64,000 nucleotides of DNA, taken from positions 12,918-76,917 of the forward strand of contig CAZUJU010000010.1 in assembly GCA_964620675.1 (NCBI GenBank). Reading direction: 5' to 3'. Every line of letters starts with the position of its first letter. Positions within the stretch are counted from its first letter, which is position 1. The stretch is from CAYSFW01 sp964620675 (lineage in GTDB: Bacteria; Pseudomonadota; Gammaproteobacteria; UWMA-0217). Made by a program: the position numbers and the translations under genes. This document shows, in pieces, positions 36,192 to 46,318 of this stretch. Under the pieces are notes generated by a model that saw only the letters and a list, made by a program, of their open reading frames with translations, was not told the origin of the DNA and made no database searches.

Positions 36192-38075
36192 TCAGCGGCG
36201 AGCGCTTTGATGCGCCGCGATGACTTGACGCGCTCGTCGCGCTGGGGATATTGCCACCGTATTGGTGTCCGCCGGTGGGCTCAATCCGCTCTCGTTGTGT
36301 GCGGGTAGGTACTCGGGTGACGCAGGTGGGCTGGCTGGCAGTTTGTATCCGCCGACGAGCCGCGCGAGAAGGTTGAGGTGTTGCTGTAGCGAATCGATGG
36401 CACGCTGGGTGGGGTCTAAGGCGGTGTTGGACGCTCGGGTGACCTCGCACAATTGCTGTAATCCAGCGTTCAGTTGTACCGAGCGTTGGTTTTGTTCTAC
36501 GGTGCCGGCGTTCAACGCCGATATTCGTTTATCCAGATGCTTTGCCGACGTGGTCACGCTACCCCACGTCTGCGCTGCGGATTCTGCCACCCGCGCGCCG
36601 TGTTTAATCTTAAGTTCCCCATCCGCAATCAGGTCCTTGATCGTGCGCACGGAGTGCGAGCTTTGCTGTGCCAGCGCACGAACTTCATTGGCGACCACGG
36701 CGAAGCCTTTGCTGTGTTCCCCGGCACGGGCGGCTTCAACCGCGGCATTGAGCGCCAGCAGATGGGTTTGAAATGCAATCGTCTCGATCGCGTTCAGACG
36801 TTCCTCGACCTTCTGGTTTGCCTGCGAAATATTGGCGAGCGCCCGCACGGTTTCGGCCACGTCAAGGTTACCCTGTTCCGTGCCTTGCAAAATGGTCTCG
36901 ATCTGTTGTGTGGTCGACCGGGCGATTTCCTCGCAAACCGCGGCATCCGTGGTCCAGTCGCGTGCCAGGGTTCGGATGTCGCCCGCAATGCGACCGGCCG
37001 CGTTGGTTAACCGTTGTAACCGATCGACCCCTTGCGTCGCAGTGTCGGTGTTCCCAAGCAGGTGCCGCATCGTCACCCGGGTCCCTTTCACCAGCACAGC
37101 GTGTCGGCGCCGGACTTCAGCCAAAACGTTCATTGCGCCGAGCTGCGATGGCGCTTCGCGCGGTGCGTCGGCGCTCAGATCGCCGCTGGCTATGGCGGTC
37201 AGCCCGGCGAACAACGAGGCGGCGAGAGACGCGGGCGGGCGAAGCGCGGCACGCAGGAGCCACGATGCAAGACCGAGCGTGACCGCGAGCGCCATGATCG
37301 CAGCCAGGCCGATACGCGCGAGTTGTTCATTCAATGCCGGCGTCGTTGGCGACGGCGCCGACGCGGCAACGATACGCCAGCCATTGGCCAGCGCATGATT
37401 ACGCGAGTCGTATGGTTTTACGTACGTGAGATCGGCTTCGCGTTGCGGGACGTAACTCGCGATTGAATGGCCGCTCTCGTCGGTAACGATGATCGAAATG
37501 TCAGGTGTGGATTCGGTGATGACCAGCGGCGCGGTGTGCGTGGTCGGATCAAATGTGGCCGCCAGTATCCCGCTTAAACCCTGAGCCGCGTTGTGAATAG
37601 GCACAGCGATCAGGATGGTGCCGCGTTCATTGGGGGTAGATGCTGCGACAAACCTGACACCGATGCGATCGCCAACAATCTGCGGGTTGGGTTGTTGGAT
37701 AGCTGCGTCCGCGACGGCGGGAACGCCGCCTCGGGCAACGACGTGGCCGTTGGTGTCGAGGATCAAACTTGAACGGAGCTCCGAATGTAATGCGTGGAGC
37801 CGACGCAGCGGACGTTCGAGGTCGGCGGCATCTGGTGCGAGGGTATCGACGAGTCCAGCGAAAAGGGTGAGCGTCCGCGTGCGCTCGGCGAGCCAGGATT
37901 CGACCTGAGCGCCAGCGCGCCGGACTGCTGCTTGGTATTCGCGTTCGGTATATTCCTCCCCGGTGGCTCTCAGCGTCAGAAAACTCAGCGTCGTGGCCAT
38001 AACGACGGGCAGCGTTGCGGCGAGAATAAGTGCAAGCGTGACAAGCAGGCGGAATCTGGCGGGCGTGGGTGGCAT
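36192..38075 (-). CDS. Methyl-accepting chemotaxis protein
   Basis: The 627-residue receptor has a transmembrane helix at about 10-34 (LLVTLALILAATLPVVMATT). A periplasmic sensor of roughly 240 residues, probably of the Cache type, follows. A second helix (LAAIMALAVTLGLASWLL) leads to the cytoplasmic signalling hairpin with the near-universal tip FQTHLLALNAAVEAARAGE and GFAVVANEVRALAQQ. The ligand is unknown. There is no CheR-tether pentapeptide at the C-terminus. A start at 38171 is possible, but 38075 places the first helix normally. No chemotaxis genes are nearby. Confidence 0.88.
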   Translation of the reverse strand: MPPTPARFRLLVTLALILAATLPVVMATTLSFLTLRATGEEYTEREYQAAVRRAGAQVESWLAERTRTLTLFAGLVDTLAPDAADLERPLRRLHALHSELRSSLILDTNGHVVARGGVPAVADAAIQQPNPQIVGDRIGVRFVAASTPNERGTILIAVPIHNAAQGLSGILAATFDPTTHTAPLVITESTPDISIIVTDESGHSIASYVPQREADLTYVKPYDSRNHALANGWRIVAASAPSPTTPALNEQLARIGLAAIMALAVTLGLASWLLRAALRPPASLAASLFAGLTAIASGDLSADAPREAPSQLGAMNVLAEVRRRHAVLVKGTRVTMRHLLGNTDTATQGVDRLQRLTNAAGRIAGDIRTLARDWTTDAAVCEEIARSTTQQIETILQGTEQGNLDVAETVRALANISQANQKVEERLNAIETIAFQTHLLALNAAVEAARAGEHSKGFAVVANEVRALAQQSSHSVRTIKDLIADGELKIKHGARVAESAAQTWGSVTTSAKHLDKRISALNAGTVEQNQRSVQLNAGLQQLCEVTRASNTALDPTQRAIDSLQQHLNLLARLVGGYKLPASPPASPEYLPAHNESGLSPPADTNTVAISPARRARQVIAAHQSARR

Positions 38076-38298
38076 TGCGTCTCGGCTGCGGGATCTGTCC
38101 GCGAGGGTGTGGCTCAAGGGTCGAAAAGTCGCGCATATGCGGGCACGGGCGCGCGGCGCGCTGTCCCACACGGTCGCGGAATACTGTTCACAGTTTATGG
38201 GAAGGGCGGGCTTGGCGTTTGGCGCCGTTCACAGATCGTCGACCGGGGCGCCACGGGGACCGAATTTTCGGACGAACGGAGCGCTCGCGGCGCAGGCA

Positions 38299-39534
38299 CT
38301 AAACCGCTGTGCGGGGTTTGAAGTCGCAGTTTTTGGCGACCACGACCACGCCGGCTTCCGAGACGGTGAAACGCCGGCGATCAAGCTCCGGATCGAAGCC
38401 GATAGATTCGTTCTCCGGGATGCGCACGTGCTTGTCGACGATACAGCAATTGAGGCGAGCGCCGCGTCCGATCTGAACCCCATCGAATAAGAGCGAGCGT
38501 TGGATCTGGGCATCATCCCCCACAAAGACCTGATTAAATAGCAGCGACTCATGAACCTGCCCGCCGGCAATTACGACGCCGGAGGCGACAATTGAGTCGA
38601 TCATTGACCCTTCGCGCCCGGATGCCCCAGGCACGGTGCGCGCGGGTGGGAATTGACCGTTGTAGGTGCGAATAGTCCAGTTGGACTGATAGAGATTGAG
38701 CGGGGGGGCCGGTTTCAGCAAATCCATATTGGCAGCGTAATAAGCATCGATCGTGCCGACGTCACGCCAGTAGCGATCCGGTTGCACCCGCCCGCCTATC
38801 CCGCCGAACGGGTAGGCATAAGCCGGCTCGTCCGCAATCAGCCGCGGCAGGATATCCTTACCGAAGTCGTGGCTGGAGGCGGGATCACTCGCGTCAGCGT
38901 GAAGTGCATCGAGCAGAATTTCGCGGGCAAACACGTAAATACCCATCGATACCAGTGCGATTTCCGGGTCGTCAGGTGTTGCCCGCGGATGGCGGGGTTT
39001 TTCCTGGAACTCGACAATGCGCTGTGCCGAGTCCACGCCCACGACGCCAAACGCCGACGCCTCGCTCAGCGGGACTTCCATGCACGCGACGGTGACTGCA
39101 GCCTCGCGTTTGCGGTGGAAGCGCAACATCTCGGCGTAGTCCATCCGGTAGATATGGTCGCCCGAAAGAATCAGAACGCGTTCGGCGCCGCTGCGCTCGA
39201 TCAGATACAAATTCTGAAACACGGCATCCGCCGTGCCAGCGTACCAGCGCTCGCCGGCACGCATTTGTGGCGGAACCGGTGTGATGTATTCGCCCAGTTC
39301 GGGATTGTAGATCGACCAGCCGTCACGCAGGTGTTTCTGCAGTGAATGCGACTTGTACTGCGTAAGGACCAAAACCCGCCGGATGCCGGAATGCAGGCAG
39401 TTTGACAGTGTGAAATCGATAATCCGGTACTTGCCACCGAAGGGCACCGCGGGTTTGGCGCGGTCCGCAGTCAGCGGATGCAGGCGTGATCCGACGCCGC
39501 CGGCGAGGAGCAATGCGAGTGTTTTTTCCGGCAT
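38299..39534 (-). CDS. glgC: Glucose-1-phosphate adenylyltransferase (ADP-glucose pyrophosphorylase)
   Basis: GlgC makes ADP-glucose, the committed step of glycogen synthesis, and is usually controlled by sugar phosphates and AMP. The 411-residue protein (426 if it starts at 39579) has the nucleotide site LAGGVGSRLHPLT, then RAKPAVPFGGKYRI, GTADAVFQN, SGDHIYRMDY and YWRDVGTIDAYY, and a C-terminal left-handed beta helix. Neither start has a good ribosome site. No other glycogen gene is in the window, so it is a solitary glgC here. Confidence 0.95.
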   Translation of the reverse strand: MPEKTLALLLAGGVGSRLHPLTADRAKPAVPFGGKYRIIDFTLSNCLHSGIRRVLVLTQYKSHSLQKHLRDGWSIYNPELGEYITPVPPQMRAGERWYAGTADAVFQNLYLIERSGAERVLILSGDHIYRMDYAEMLRFHRKREAAVTVACMEVPLSEASAFGVVGVDSAQRIVEFQEKPRHPRATPDDPEIALVSMGIYVFAREILLDALHADASDPASSHDFGKDILPRLIADEPAYAYPFGGIGGRVQPDRYWRDVGTIDAYYAANMDLLKPAPPLNLYQSNWTIRTYNGQFPPARTVPGASGREGSMIDSIVASGVVIAGGQVHESLLFNQVFVGDDAQIQRSLLFDGVQIGRGARLNCCIVDKHVRIPENESIGFDPELDRRRFTVSEAGVVVVAKNCDFKPRTAV

Positions 39535-39776
39535 CTGATCAGGTTTTAGGTCGCAATGGCAGGGAGGATTCTGCAACATCCGCAGTTTATCGGTTCAGGA
39601 TTCGCGAATTCATGTCGCAGGTCAATCAAATCGCGGCCGTCACTGCGAAGCATGGCCGTGTTTCGTTCGGTCGTTCGTTCGTGCGGCCGGAGTCATTCCG
39701 AAGCGGGTCGAGTTCGTCTATTGTAGTTTGACGCGGGGCCATCCTGCCTCGATCAACACCGCGAAGGAGTCTCACC

Positions 39777-40673
39777 ATGAATCATCGCCTCGGCTATATC
39801 GGGCTCGGCATCATGGGCCGACCGATGGCCACCCACCTTATTCAAGCCGGGTACCCCTTGTACGTCTGGGCGCGTCGCGAGGAAACGATCGCGCCACTGG
39901 TCGCGATTGGCGCGACCGCATGTGACTCGGCCGCCGCGGTTGCCCAGCACGCGGATATCGTGTTCACCAATGTTTCCGACACCCAGGATGTCGAGCAGGT
40001 GGTACTCGGTGATCGCGGTATCCTCGAAGGCGCCAATCCGGGTTGCATCGTGATCGATAACAGCACCATTTCGCCTAAAGCGACCCGTGCCATCGCTGAG
40101 CGGTTGCGCCAGCGCGATATCGATATGCTGGATGCTCCGGTGTCCGGGGGCGAACAGGGCGCGATCGCCGGCACCTTGTCGATCATGGTGGGTGGGCGTG
40201 CCGAAGTCTTCGAGCGGGCCTTACCGTTCCTCAAACTGATCGGCAAGAACATCGTGCATGTGGGACACCACGGCGCCGGGCAGGTTGCCAAGACCTGCAA
40301 TCAGGTTGTGGTCGCGATGACGATCGCCGCGGTCGGTGAGGCGATGGTGGTTGCCGAGGCCTCCGGCGTCGATCCGGCCAAGGTGCGCGAGGCGCTCATG
40401 GGGGGATTCGCCAATTCGAAGATTCTTGAAGTGCACGGTCAACGCATGCTCGACAACAATTTCGCGCCCGGCTTTAAAGCCAAACTGCACCGAAAAGACA
40501 TGGGGATTGCGTTGCAAACAGCGGCCGAGTTGGGGATTGCACTGCCCGGCGCCGCGCTCGTCGCGCAGTTGATCAACGCCCTCGTCGGGCACGGCGGCGG
40601 CGAACTGGACTCATCGGCCATCGTCAAGATGCAGCGCTTGCTGGCATCGATCGATCCCAAAACCCAAGGCTGA
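39777..40673 (+). CDS. Beta-hydroxyacid dehydrogenase (GarR/GlxR-like)
   Basis: This 298-residue protein belongs to the 3-hydroxyisobutyrate/tartronate semialdehyde reductase family. It has the Rossmann motif GLGIMGRPMA, the substrate motif DAPVSGGEQGAIAGTLSIM, and the catalytic Lys in GAGQVAKTCNQ. ATG 39777 follows AAGGAG. It resembles 2-hydroxy-3-oxopropionate reductase (GarR/GlxR) most, but the substrate cannot be fixed without context, and no glyoxylate or glycerate genes are adjacent. It stands as a single gene between glgC and a convergent diguanylate cyclase. Confidence 0.85.
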   Translation: MNHRLGYIGLGIMGRPMATHLIQAGYPLYVWARREETIAPLVAIGATACDSAAAVAQHADIVFTNVSDTQDVEQVVLGDRGILEGANPGCIVIDNSTISPKATRAIAERLRQRDIDMLDAPVSGGEQGAIAGTLSIMVGGRAEVFERALPFLKLIGKNIVHVGHHGAGQVAKTCNQVVVAMTIAAVGEAMVVAEASGVDPAKVREALMGGFANSKILEVHGQRMLDNNFAPGFKAKLHRKDMGIALQTAAELGIALPGAALVAQLINALVGHGGGELDSSAIVKMQRLLASIDPKTQG

Positions 40674-40704
40674 GAGGTCGCGGCGTCGCGCCGAAGAAGC
40701 GGGA

Positions 40705-42222
40705 TTAACCAGCGGTGCCGATTGCGGCGGAGTCGGTCGGCGCCGCAAACGTCGTTACGCGGTTACGGCCACTTTTTTTCGACTGGTAGAGCGCGTCGTC
40801 GGCTTGCGCGATCAAGTCAGCCAGATTAGCGGCGTTCTGATCGAGCGTCGTCAAGCCGAAGCTCGAGGTGATGCGCAAGCCCTGAACGCTGCGTACGCCC
40901 ACGCCGGCCTGCGCCTCGATGCGACTGCGGATGCGTTCGCCAACCTTGGTCGCGATCTCGGCTGGCATGCCGGGCAACAAGATACAGAACTCCTCACCGC
41001 CGTAGCGGCCAACGATATCGTTTGGTCGAACCGAGCTGCGCAGAATGTTGGCGACAACTTTGATCGCTTCATCCCCAACCGGGTGGCCATGGGTATCGTT
41101 GATGGACTTGAAGTGGTCGATGTCGCCCATGATGCAGGCCAGCGGACGACGCGCCATGAGGTGCGCCTTGATGAGGGCTTCACCTTGCTCAAAAAATGCG
41201 CGGCGATTCAGTAGGCTGGTGAGCTGGTCGTGATTGGCGAGTCGCTGCAGTTCACGGTTCTGGTCCTCGATCTGGCTGAGCGCGCCGCGCAGCTGCGCGG
41301 TGGTTCGCTCAAGCTCGGTCACGTCGCGAAAAATGATCAGGCAGCCGCGTAGTTTGGTCTGCCCGTCGCGCACGGGCGAGGCGCTGATCATGATGCGGCG
41401 TACGCCGTCAGGCCCGCCGCGGAGGTCGATCGCCTCCGGTTCGCGCGGCTCTTCACCGCGCAGAACGATCATCCAGGGCAGGGTGTTTTCGATATTTTGA
41501 ACCCCGGCGCTCAACCATTCGAGGGCGCTGAGTTTTTGCCCGATCACGGTGCGGGCGGCGTCCGGGTGCAGGCGTCGAAACGCGGCGTTGACGAGCAGGA
41601 CACGTTGCCCCATGTCGATGATCATCACGCCCTCGGTCAAGGTATCGAGGGCTGCGCTCACGCGCTCGGGTATGACTTGGGTCGGGTCCAGATGCTGTAG
41701 CACCCGGCGAAGATAGAGGTAAAAGAACAAGAAGGCGCCAATGACGATCGCCAAGGGCATCATGAACGAGGGCCCGATCAGACCACCCAGTGCGCTTTGG
41801 CTATCCGGTGGGCGGAAAGCGATCTCGATATAAGCCCACGGGGCATGGTTGGCGAGCACGGGCACCTGGAGATGATTGAGGGTCGATTTGCCTTGCGGAG
41901 GCGGCACCCAGAAGCGCCAGTGCATCGCGCTTTGCGAAATGACTTCGCCATCGGTGCGGCGAATGCCGATCGATAGAATATCGTCGTTATGCTGTTGAAT
42001 CTGTGTCAGCGTTTTTGTGAGGGTGGTGCGATTATCTTGATCGAGCAGCACTCCAAGCTGGAGCGCGAGGTGCGAACTGAGTTGCTCGCGTAAGATGCGC
42101 TGCGTGCGCTGCTCATCCGGAACGATGCCAACCGCGAAGTCGAGCAGCCAGAACAGCAATACCGTGAGCGAGACTAGCCCGAGGGTTACACTGATGCTGG
42201 GACTAAGTCGCAGGGCATTCAT
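40705..42222 (-). CDS. Membrane diguanylate cyclase with PAS domain
   Basis: This 505-residue protein probably makes cyclic di-GMP. An N-terminal helix (ISVTLGLVSLTVLLFWLLDF), a periplasmic segment and a second helix near 175 (FMMPLAIVIGAFLFFYLYL) are followed by a PAS domain with the EGVMIIDMGQRVLLVNAAF start. The C-terminal GGDEF domain contains an intact YGGEEF active site. The inhibitory I-site RPND sits five residues before it, so feedback control by c-di-GMP is likely. No EAL domain is present. Confidence 0.92.
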   Translation of the reverse strand: MNALRLSPSISVTLGLVSLTVLLFWLLDFAVGIVPDEQRTQRILREQLSSHLALQLGVLLDQDNRTTLTKTLTQIQQHNDDILSIGIRRTDGEVISQSAMHWRFWVPPPQGKSTLNHLQVPVLANHAPWAYIEIAFRPPDSQSALGGLIGPSFMMPLAIVIGAFLFFYLYLRRVLQHLDPTQVIPERVSAALDTLTEGVMIIDMGQRVLLVNAAFRRLHPDAARTVIGQKLSALEWLSAGVQNIENTLPWMIVLRGEEPREPEAIDLRGGPDGVRRIMISASPVRDGQTKLRGCLIIFRDVTELERTTAQLRGALSQIEDQNRELQRLANHDQLTSLLNRRAFFEQGEALIKAHLMARRPLACIMGDIDHFKSINDTHGHPVGDEAIKVVANILRSSVRPNDIVGRYGGEEFCILLPGMPAEIATKVGERIRSRIEAQAGVGVRSVQGLRITSSFGLTTLDQNAANLADLIAQADDALYQSKKSGRNRVTTFAAPTDSAAIGTAG

Positions 42223-42570
42223 CCACGTACAATTCTTGTCGGTATTCCATCACGATAGGTATCGGCACGCACGCCGTAAACTTTAGAGGTCAGGGTCCTC
42301 GGTAGCGATCGTCGGGGAACGCTAACGGATACCAAGGGCGACGCGATCGGCGCCCGTTTTCCCATTCGATCTCAACCCGCCATGCTGAACCAGTCGACTG
42401 CTTCCAGCGTGCGGAGTTGATGCCCCATACGCGGGGTTCTGTGGACCAATGGCGCTATTTTCGCGCTGGAATGTCCTGTGCCGATTGTCGGGTCCGAAGC
42501 AGTCGGGCGCGCGCAGGCACCTCACCGGGGCGGCCTAACCGGCTGGGTTTGGCGGGGGTTTAGCCGCCAC
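42223..42570. other. Intergenic region between two leftward signalling genes
   Basis: These 348 bases lie downstream of the cyclic-nucleotide/rhodanese gene and upstream of the diguanylate cyclase. No gene is supported. A GC-rich imperfect hairpin near 42520-42565 could be a terminator, but it lacks a T run. Confidence 0.4.
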
Positions 42571-43650
42571 TCATTGAGGTGGTTCGACGCGTCGCGTGCC
42601 GCGAGAAGTTTGAATGCCAAGTAGTCCGCCTTTCAGTACATGGGCGACGTAACCATGTTGCTCCAGAATAAAAGCGGCAGCCTGACTGAGTTTGCCTGAG
42701 TCGCAATAGACGATGTACGGCTTGTCATGCGTGAGCTGCTCGAGTTTGCGCCGTATGATTGGCAGTGGCAGGTTGCAGCTTTGATTGATTCGCGATTTTT
42801 GGAATTCATTCGGCAAGCGCACGTCAATCAGATTCGCCTGTTGTGCCTTGATCATTCGAGCAGCGTCGCCGTACTTGATCCAGCGTGTGGCGGGCTCGTT
42901 CACGAGCTTCAGGAAATCGTCTTTCGACAGGCGCATGATGACACCCTCACGCGTCGCTTTGACCGTGGCGTTGCGCGGTGTGCCGACGATCAAGGCCTCT
43001 TCGCCAAATAGGTCACCAGGGTTGAGTTCGGCGACGGCCATCGGGCGCGAGTCGACCGAAAACTGGCGAATGACTTGGCATTTGCCGCTGGCGACCACGT
43101 AGAAAAAATCACCGGCTTCGCCCTGCGATACGACGACATCGCCGACGGCCACCTTAATCGGTTTCAGGCGGTAGAATAGGGTTTGTAGGTTGTCCGATGG
43201 GATCTTGTAGAAAATCGGGTTGCGCAGGAAACGCGCCATCCAGTCTTGTTCGTTCGGGTTGTCGTCGGTCGCGATATCTTCGACTTCGTAACCGCCGACT
43301 TGTTGCCAGCTGACGGACATGTCGAACTCGCGCTTGCTGATCGTGACGTAGACAATATCTCCGGCCGCGATGACGCGAAATTTTTTGGGGTCGACGTGAT
43401 TGATCTGGTACTTGGCGATATCGTGCTGATGGCTGATATGCGACACCACCGCGCCGTCTTGCAGGATCGCGATCGTGCCATCGAGTAGAAACAGATACTG
43501 GGCCGGATTGTCGACCTCAGTGGTCAAGTCGCTGTCCTTGGGCGAGCGGTAAATTTTGGAATACTTGATGATGAAGTCCAAGGTGTCGGACTTCACGAGT
43601 GCGAGTGGCGCGAGCTGCCGGAGTTTTTCCTTGAGTTCTTGGTGTTGCAT
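42571..43650 (-). CDS. Cyclic-nucleotide-binding domain / rhodanese fusion protein
   Basis: The 359-residue protein has a degenerate cyclic-nucleotide-binding-like region (about 30-120), then a full one (about 145-255) with GDLFGEEALIVGTPRNATV. The arginine that normally contacts cyclic phosphate is not in its usual place (PRNA). The C-terminal rhodanese domain (about 265-350) has its reactive Cys316 in VYCDSGKLSQ. There is no DNA-binding domain, so it is not a Crp-type regulator. It may couple ligand binding to sulfur transfer or a redox step, but this is inference. Confidence 0.85.
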   Translation of the reverse strand: MQHQELKEKLRQLAPLALVKSDTLDFIIKYSKIYRSPKDSDLTTEVDNPAQYLFLLDGTIAILQDGAVVSHISHQHDIAKYQINHVDPKKFRVIAAGDIVYVTISKREFDMSVSWQQVGGYEVEDIATDDNPNEQDWMARFLRNPIFYKIPSDNLQTLFYRLKPIKVAVGDVVVSQGEAGDFFYVVASGKCQVIRQFSVDSRPMAVAELNPGDLFGEEALIVGTPRNATVKATREGVIMRLSKDDFLKLVNEPATRWIKYGDAARMIKAQQANLIDVRLPNEFQKSRINQSCNLPLPIIRRKLEQLTHDKPYIVYCDSGKLSQAAAFILEQHGYVAHVLKGGLLGIQTSRGTRRVEPPQ

Positions 43651-43860
43651 GACGCTTTCTTATTATTAGATGTGGATAACTTCTCGACCCGCCAACACCC
43701 TTATTGTGGGCTAGCGCGCGATCATTGTCTGTGAAGTGGGCCACCGAATTCCAGTGGCCGATACGGGGGATGCCCAGACGCGCCTCGGCAAGGTCTGCCG
43801 AGGTCGGAAGGAGGGGGCAGCCAGCTGTGAATGCGGCTCGCGGACCGTGGCCAGGCGTGG

Positions 43861-45168
43861 TCAGCTTGGCGGGATGCTCAGGCGTTGGTCCGGCGTCAGC
43901 TTGTCGCTGGTCAGCCCATTGGTCGACTTGATCATCGCAATGGGTACGCCATACATCCGGCTCAACTTGGCAAGGGTCTCGCCGGCTTTGACGCGATGTA
44001 CCTTGACTGCCGCTTTACCGGAACGCGTGTGAGCGGCTGGTACCGTCGTGTTGTCCGGCTGCGTCGGTGACACGGCGACCTTGAACCGATCCGGCGCATC
44101 GTCGCGTAAACGACTGGCCAGTGCCAGTGGAACGAGGAGGTTGTAAGGCTCACCACCGGGCGTGACATCACGGAGCAATCCGGCATTGAGCCGGCGGAGT
44201 TGTCCGAGGTCGGATCCGGTTTCGGCCGCGATCTTGTTCAGGGAGATTCCGCGCTCGCTGGTCTCGATTGCGACCAAGCTCGGTTCATCGGGAATCGGCC
44301 ACAGCTCGATACCGTAATACTCGGGCATCTGAACGATCGAGAGCACCGCTAGAAAGCGCGGCACGTACTGGCTGGTCTCAGTTCGCAAATCGAGGTTCCA
44401 GTAGTCCGTTGGCTTCTGTTGCCGGGTATTGGCCTCAATAGCGCGAACAATGTTCATTTCGCCCATGTTGTAGCCCGCGAGCGCGTGTAGCCAGTCGCCT
44501 TGAAACATGTCGCTCAGTTTGCGCAGGTAGCGGATCGCCGCGTCGGTGGATGCGATGATGTCGCGGCGACCATCGTAGAGCTCGTTGCGCGCGAGGCCAT
44601 AGGTCTTGCCGGTGGCGGCTATGAACTGCCAAATGCCGTTGGCGCCTGACTTTGAGACGGCATCGACAATAAATGCGCTCTCGACGATCGGCAGCAGTGC
44701 CAACTCCAGTGGCAATTTATCTTGCGCCAGGGAATCGAGGATGTAATGCATGAAGGGTTCGGCGCGTTGCGTCACCATATTGAGATAACGCGGCTCGTTC
44801 AGGTAGCGCTCGCGCTCGGCGGCGATTCGCGGGTGATTGGGATCGAATTCGATGGACACATTCTTGCGAATACGGTCCCAGACGCTATCGTGAACCAACG
44901 AGTAGCTGCGCAAATCGGGTTTGGGCGGTTTGGCGGTCACGAAGACCGGGATCTCCGGCTCGGCGGCGGCGAAACGCTTCGGGGTTGAGGGCGGCGGAAC
45001 CGGACGTGCGGTCGGCATATTTGCCGCGACGGTCACTGGCCGCGTGGCTTGTTCATCGTCGCCCGCGAGCTCCAGCGTCGCGGTGCAGCCAGTGGTGGCG
45101 AGTGCGGTTACGGTCAGCAACACGCGCGATGCGCGACGCAGTGACCGAATGAGCTCGTGGGGTGGCAT
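43861..45168 (-). CDS. mltD: Membrane-bound lytic murein transglycosylase D
   Basis: MltD cleaves peptidoglycan glycan strands, leaving anhydromuramic ends. This 435-residue lipoprotein has a signal peptide with the acylated Cys28 (ALATTGC). The SLT domain contains catalytic Glu163 (LLPIVESAF), followed by SGANGIWQFIAATGKTYG and LAGYNMGEMNI. One clear LysM domain closes the chain (VHRVKAGETLAKLSRMYGV), with a less clear one before it. The start has an AAGGAG site. It diverges from the yafS-rnhA-dnaQ set, the same neighbourhood as in E. coli. Confidence 0.94.
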   Translation of the reverse strand: MPPHELIRSLRRASRVLLTVTALATTGCTATLELAGDDEQATRPVTVAANMPTARPVPPPSTPKRFAAAEPEIPVFVTAKPPKPDLRSYSLVHDSVWDRIRKNVSIEFDPNHPRIAAERERYLNEPRYLNMVTQRAEPFMHYILDSLAQDKLPLELALLPIVESAFIVDAVSKSGANGIWQFIAATGKTYGLARNELYDGRRDIIASTDAAIRYLRKLSDMFQGDWLHALAGYNMGEMNIVRAIEANTRQQKPTDYWNLDLRTETSQYVPRFLAVLSIVQMPEYYGIELWPIPDEPSLVAIETSERGISLNKIAAETGSDLGQLRRLNAGLLRDVTPGGEPYNLLVPLALASRLRDDAPDRFKVAVSPTQPDNTTVPAAHTRSGKAAVKVHRVKAGETLAKLSRMYGVPIAMIKSTNGLTSDKLTPDQRLSIPPS

Positions 45169-45595
45169 TCGGCGTTCTCCTTTTAAGGCATCGTCCTGAT
45201 GCGGTGTTTTTTAGGCCGAACTCGTTCACGGGCGTAGCGCATGTCGAGGTGCTGCACTGCCTGATGAACCGGAACGACGTTTCAGTCTCGCTCGTTTGTC
45301 CAACGTCGCAGGTCGCGACCTCGAACCTACCAAATCGCCGGGCTTGACCCTTCGGCAATGACCCGCGAGTGTGGTTTCACGCTAACGTTTCTGCGCTTCG
45401 TAGACGCATGCGCGTGGCGTGCTGAAACCGAGGCGCAGAGGATTCCGCGACTCGAAGTATAATACCGGTCACACTTGAGTACGAGCGTTCGTAACGACGA
45501 GGGGTGGCAGGTTGCGTTGCCGTGCCCTCTTGCGTGGTGGTGCCGGATCGGCGAGCATCGATTCGAATCACGTCCGTGAACGCTATATCCAATCC
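45169..45595. other. Divergent promoter region between mltD and the yafS-like gene
   Basis: These 427 bases contain a plus-strand TATAAT at 45458-45463 with no good -35 box, about 130 bases before the methyltransferase start. No gene is supported. Confidence 0.45.
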
Positions 45596-46318
45596 ATGTC
45601 AATGAACGATTCTTTTCGTAACTATCTGAATACTTGGTACGCCACACCCTCGGGTGCGGTTTTTGCCAAACAGATGGATGATCTGTTGACGCCTTGGTTG
45701 CAGGGGGTATTCGGGTATCACGGGGTCCAATTGGGCAACTTCGTGCCCGAGACGCCGTTAATTCGCCACGCGCGCACCAACCATACCGTCATCGCCGATT
45801 GCGAGCGCGACGGGGGCGTATGCTGCACGGCCGAGGCGATGCCATTCGCGACCGACGCACTCGATCTGTTGATACTGCCGCATACGCTGGAACTCTCGGA
45901 GGATCCGCGCGCCGTGCTGCGCGAAGTCGATCGTGTCCTGGTGCCGGACGGACGGCTGTTGATCATCGGCATGGATCCGTGGACGCTATGGAACGGTTTA
46001 CAGCGTCTCAAGGGGCGGCGTTACCCGTTCCATACCCAAGGCCGCATCAAGGATTGGCTGGACCTGCTCGGTCTGGAGCAAGAGCGCAGTGCACTCCTGC
46101 CGGTTTCGCGCTGGAATCTGCCGGAATGGTTGGCGCGTTGGCCCAAGACCCGACAGCTCGGTAATCTGATGGCCTCGAACGTAGCCGGTGGCTACGCCAT
46201 CATGGCGCAAAAGCGAACCACGACAATGACGACCGTGCGGATGCGCTGGCGGCTCAAGCCGCGGTTGGTCGCGGGTGGTTTTACCCGACCCGCGGTACGT
46301 AACGGCAACCATGGCTGA
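45596..46318 (+). CDS. SAM-dependent methyltransferase (YafS-like)
   Basis: This 240-residue class I methyltransferase-fold protein has the post-motif segment EAMPFATDALDLLILPHTLE and a strand LVPDGRLLIIGMDPW. The glycine-rich motif I is poorly preserved. It corresponds in place and size to E. coli YafS, which lies between gloB/mltD and rnhA. The substrate is unknown. ATG 45596 and 45602 are both possible starts. It overlaps rnhA by eight bases, so the pair is co-translated. Confidence 0.82.
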   Translation: MSMNDSFRNYLNTWYATPSGAVFAKQMDDLLTPWLQGVFGYHGVQLGNFVPETPLIRHARTNHTVIADCERDGGVCCTAEAMPFATDALDLLILPHTLELSEDPRAVLREVDRVLVPDGRLLIIGMDPWTLWNGLQRLKGRRYPFHTQGRIKDWLDLLGLEQERSALLPVSRWNLPEWLARWPKTRQLGNLMASNVAGGYAIMAQKRTTTMTTVRMRWRLKPRLVAGGFTRPAVRNGNHG

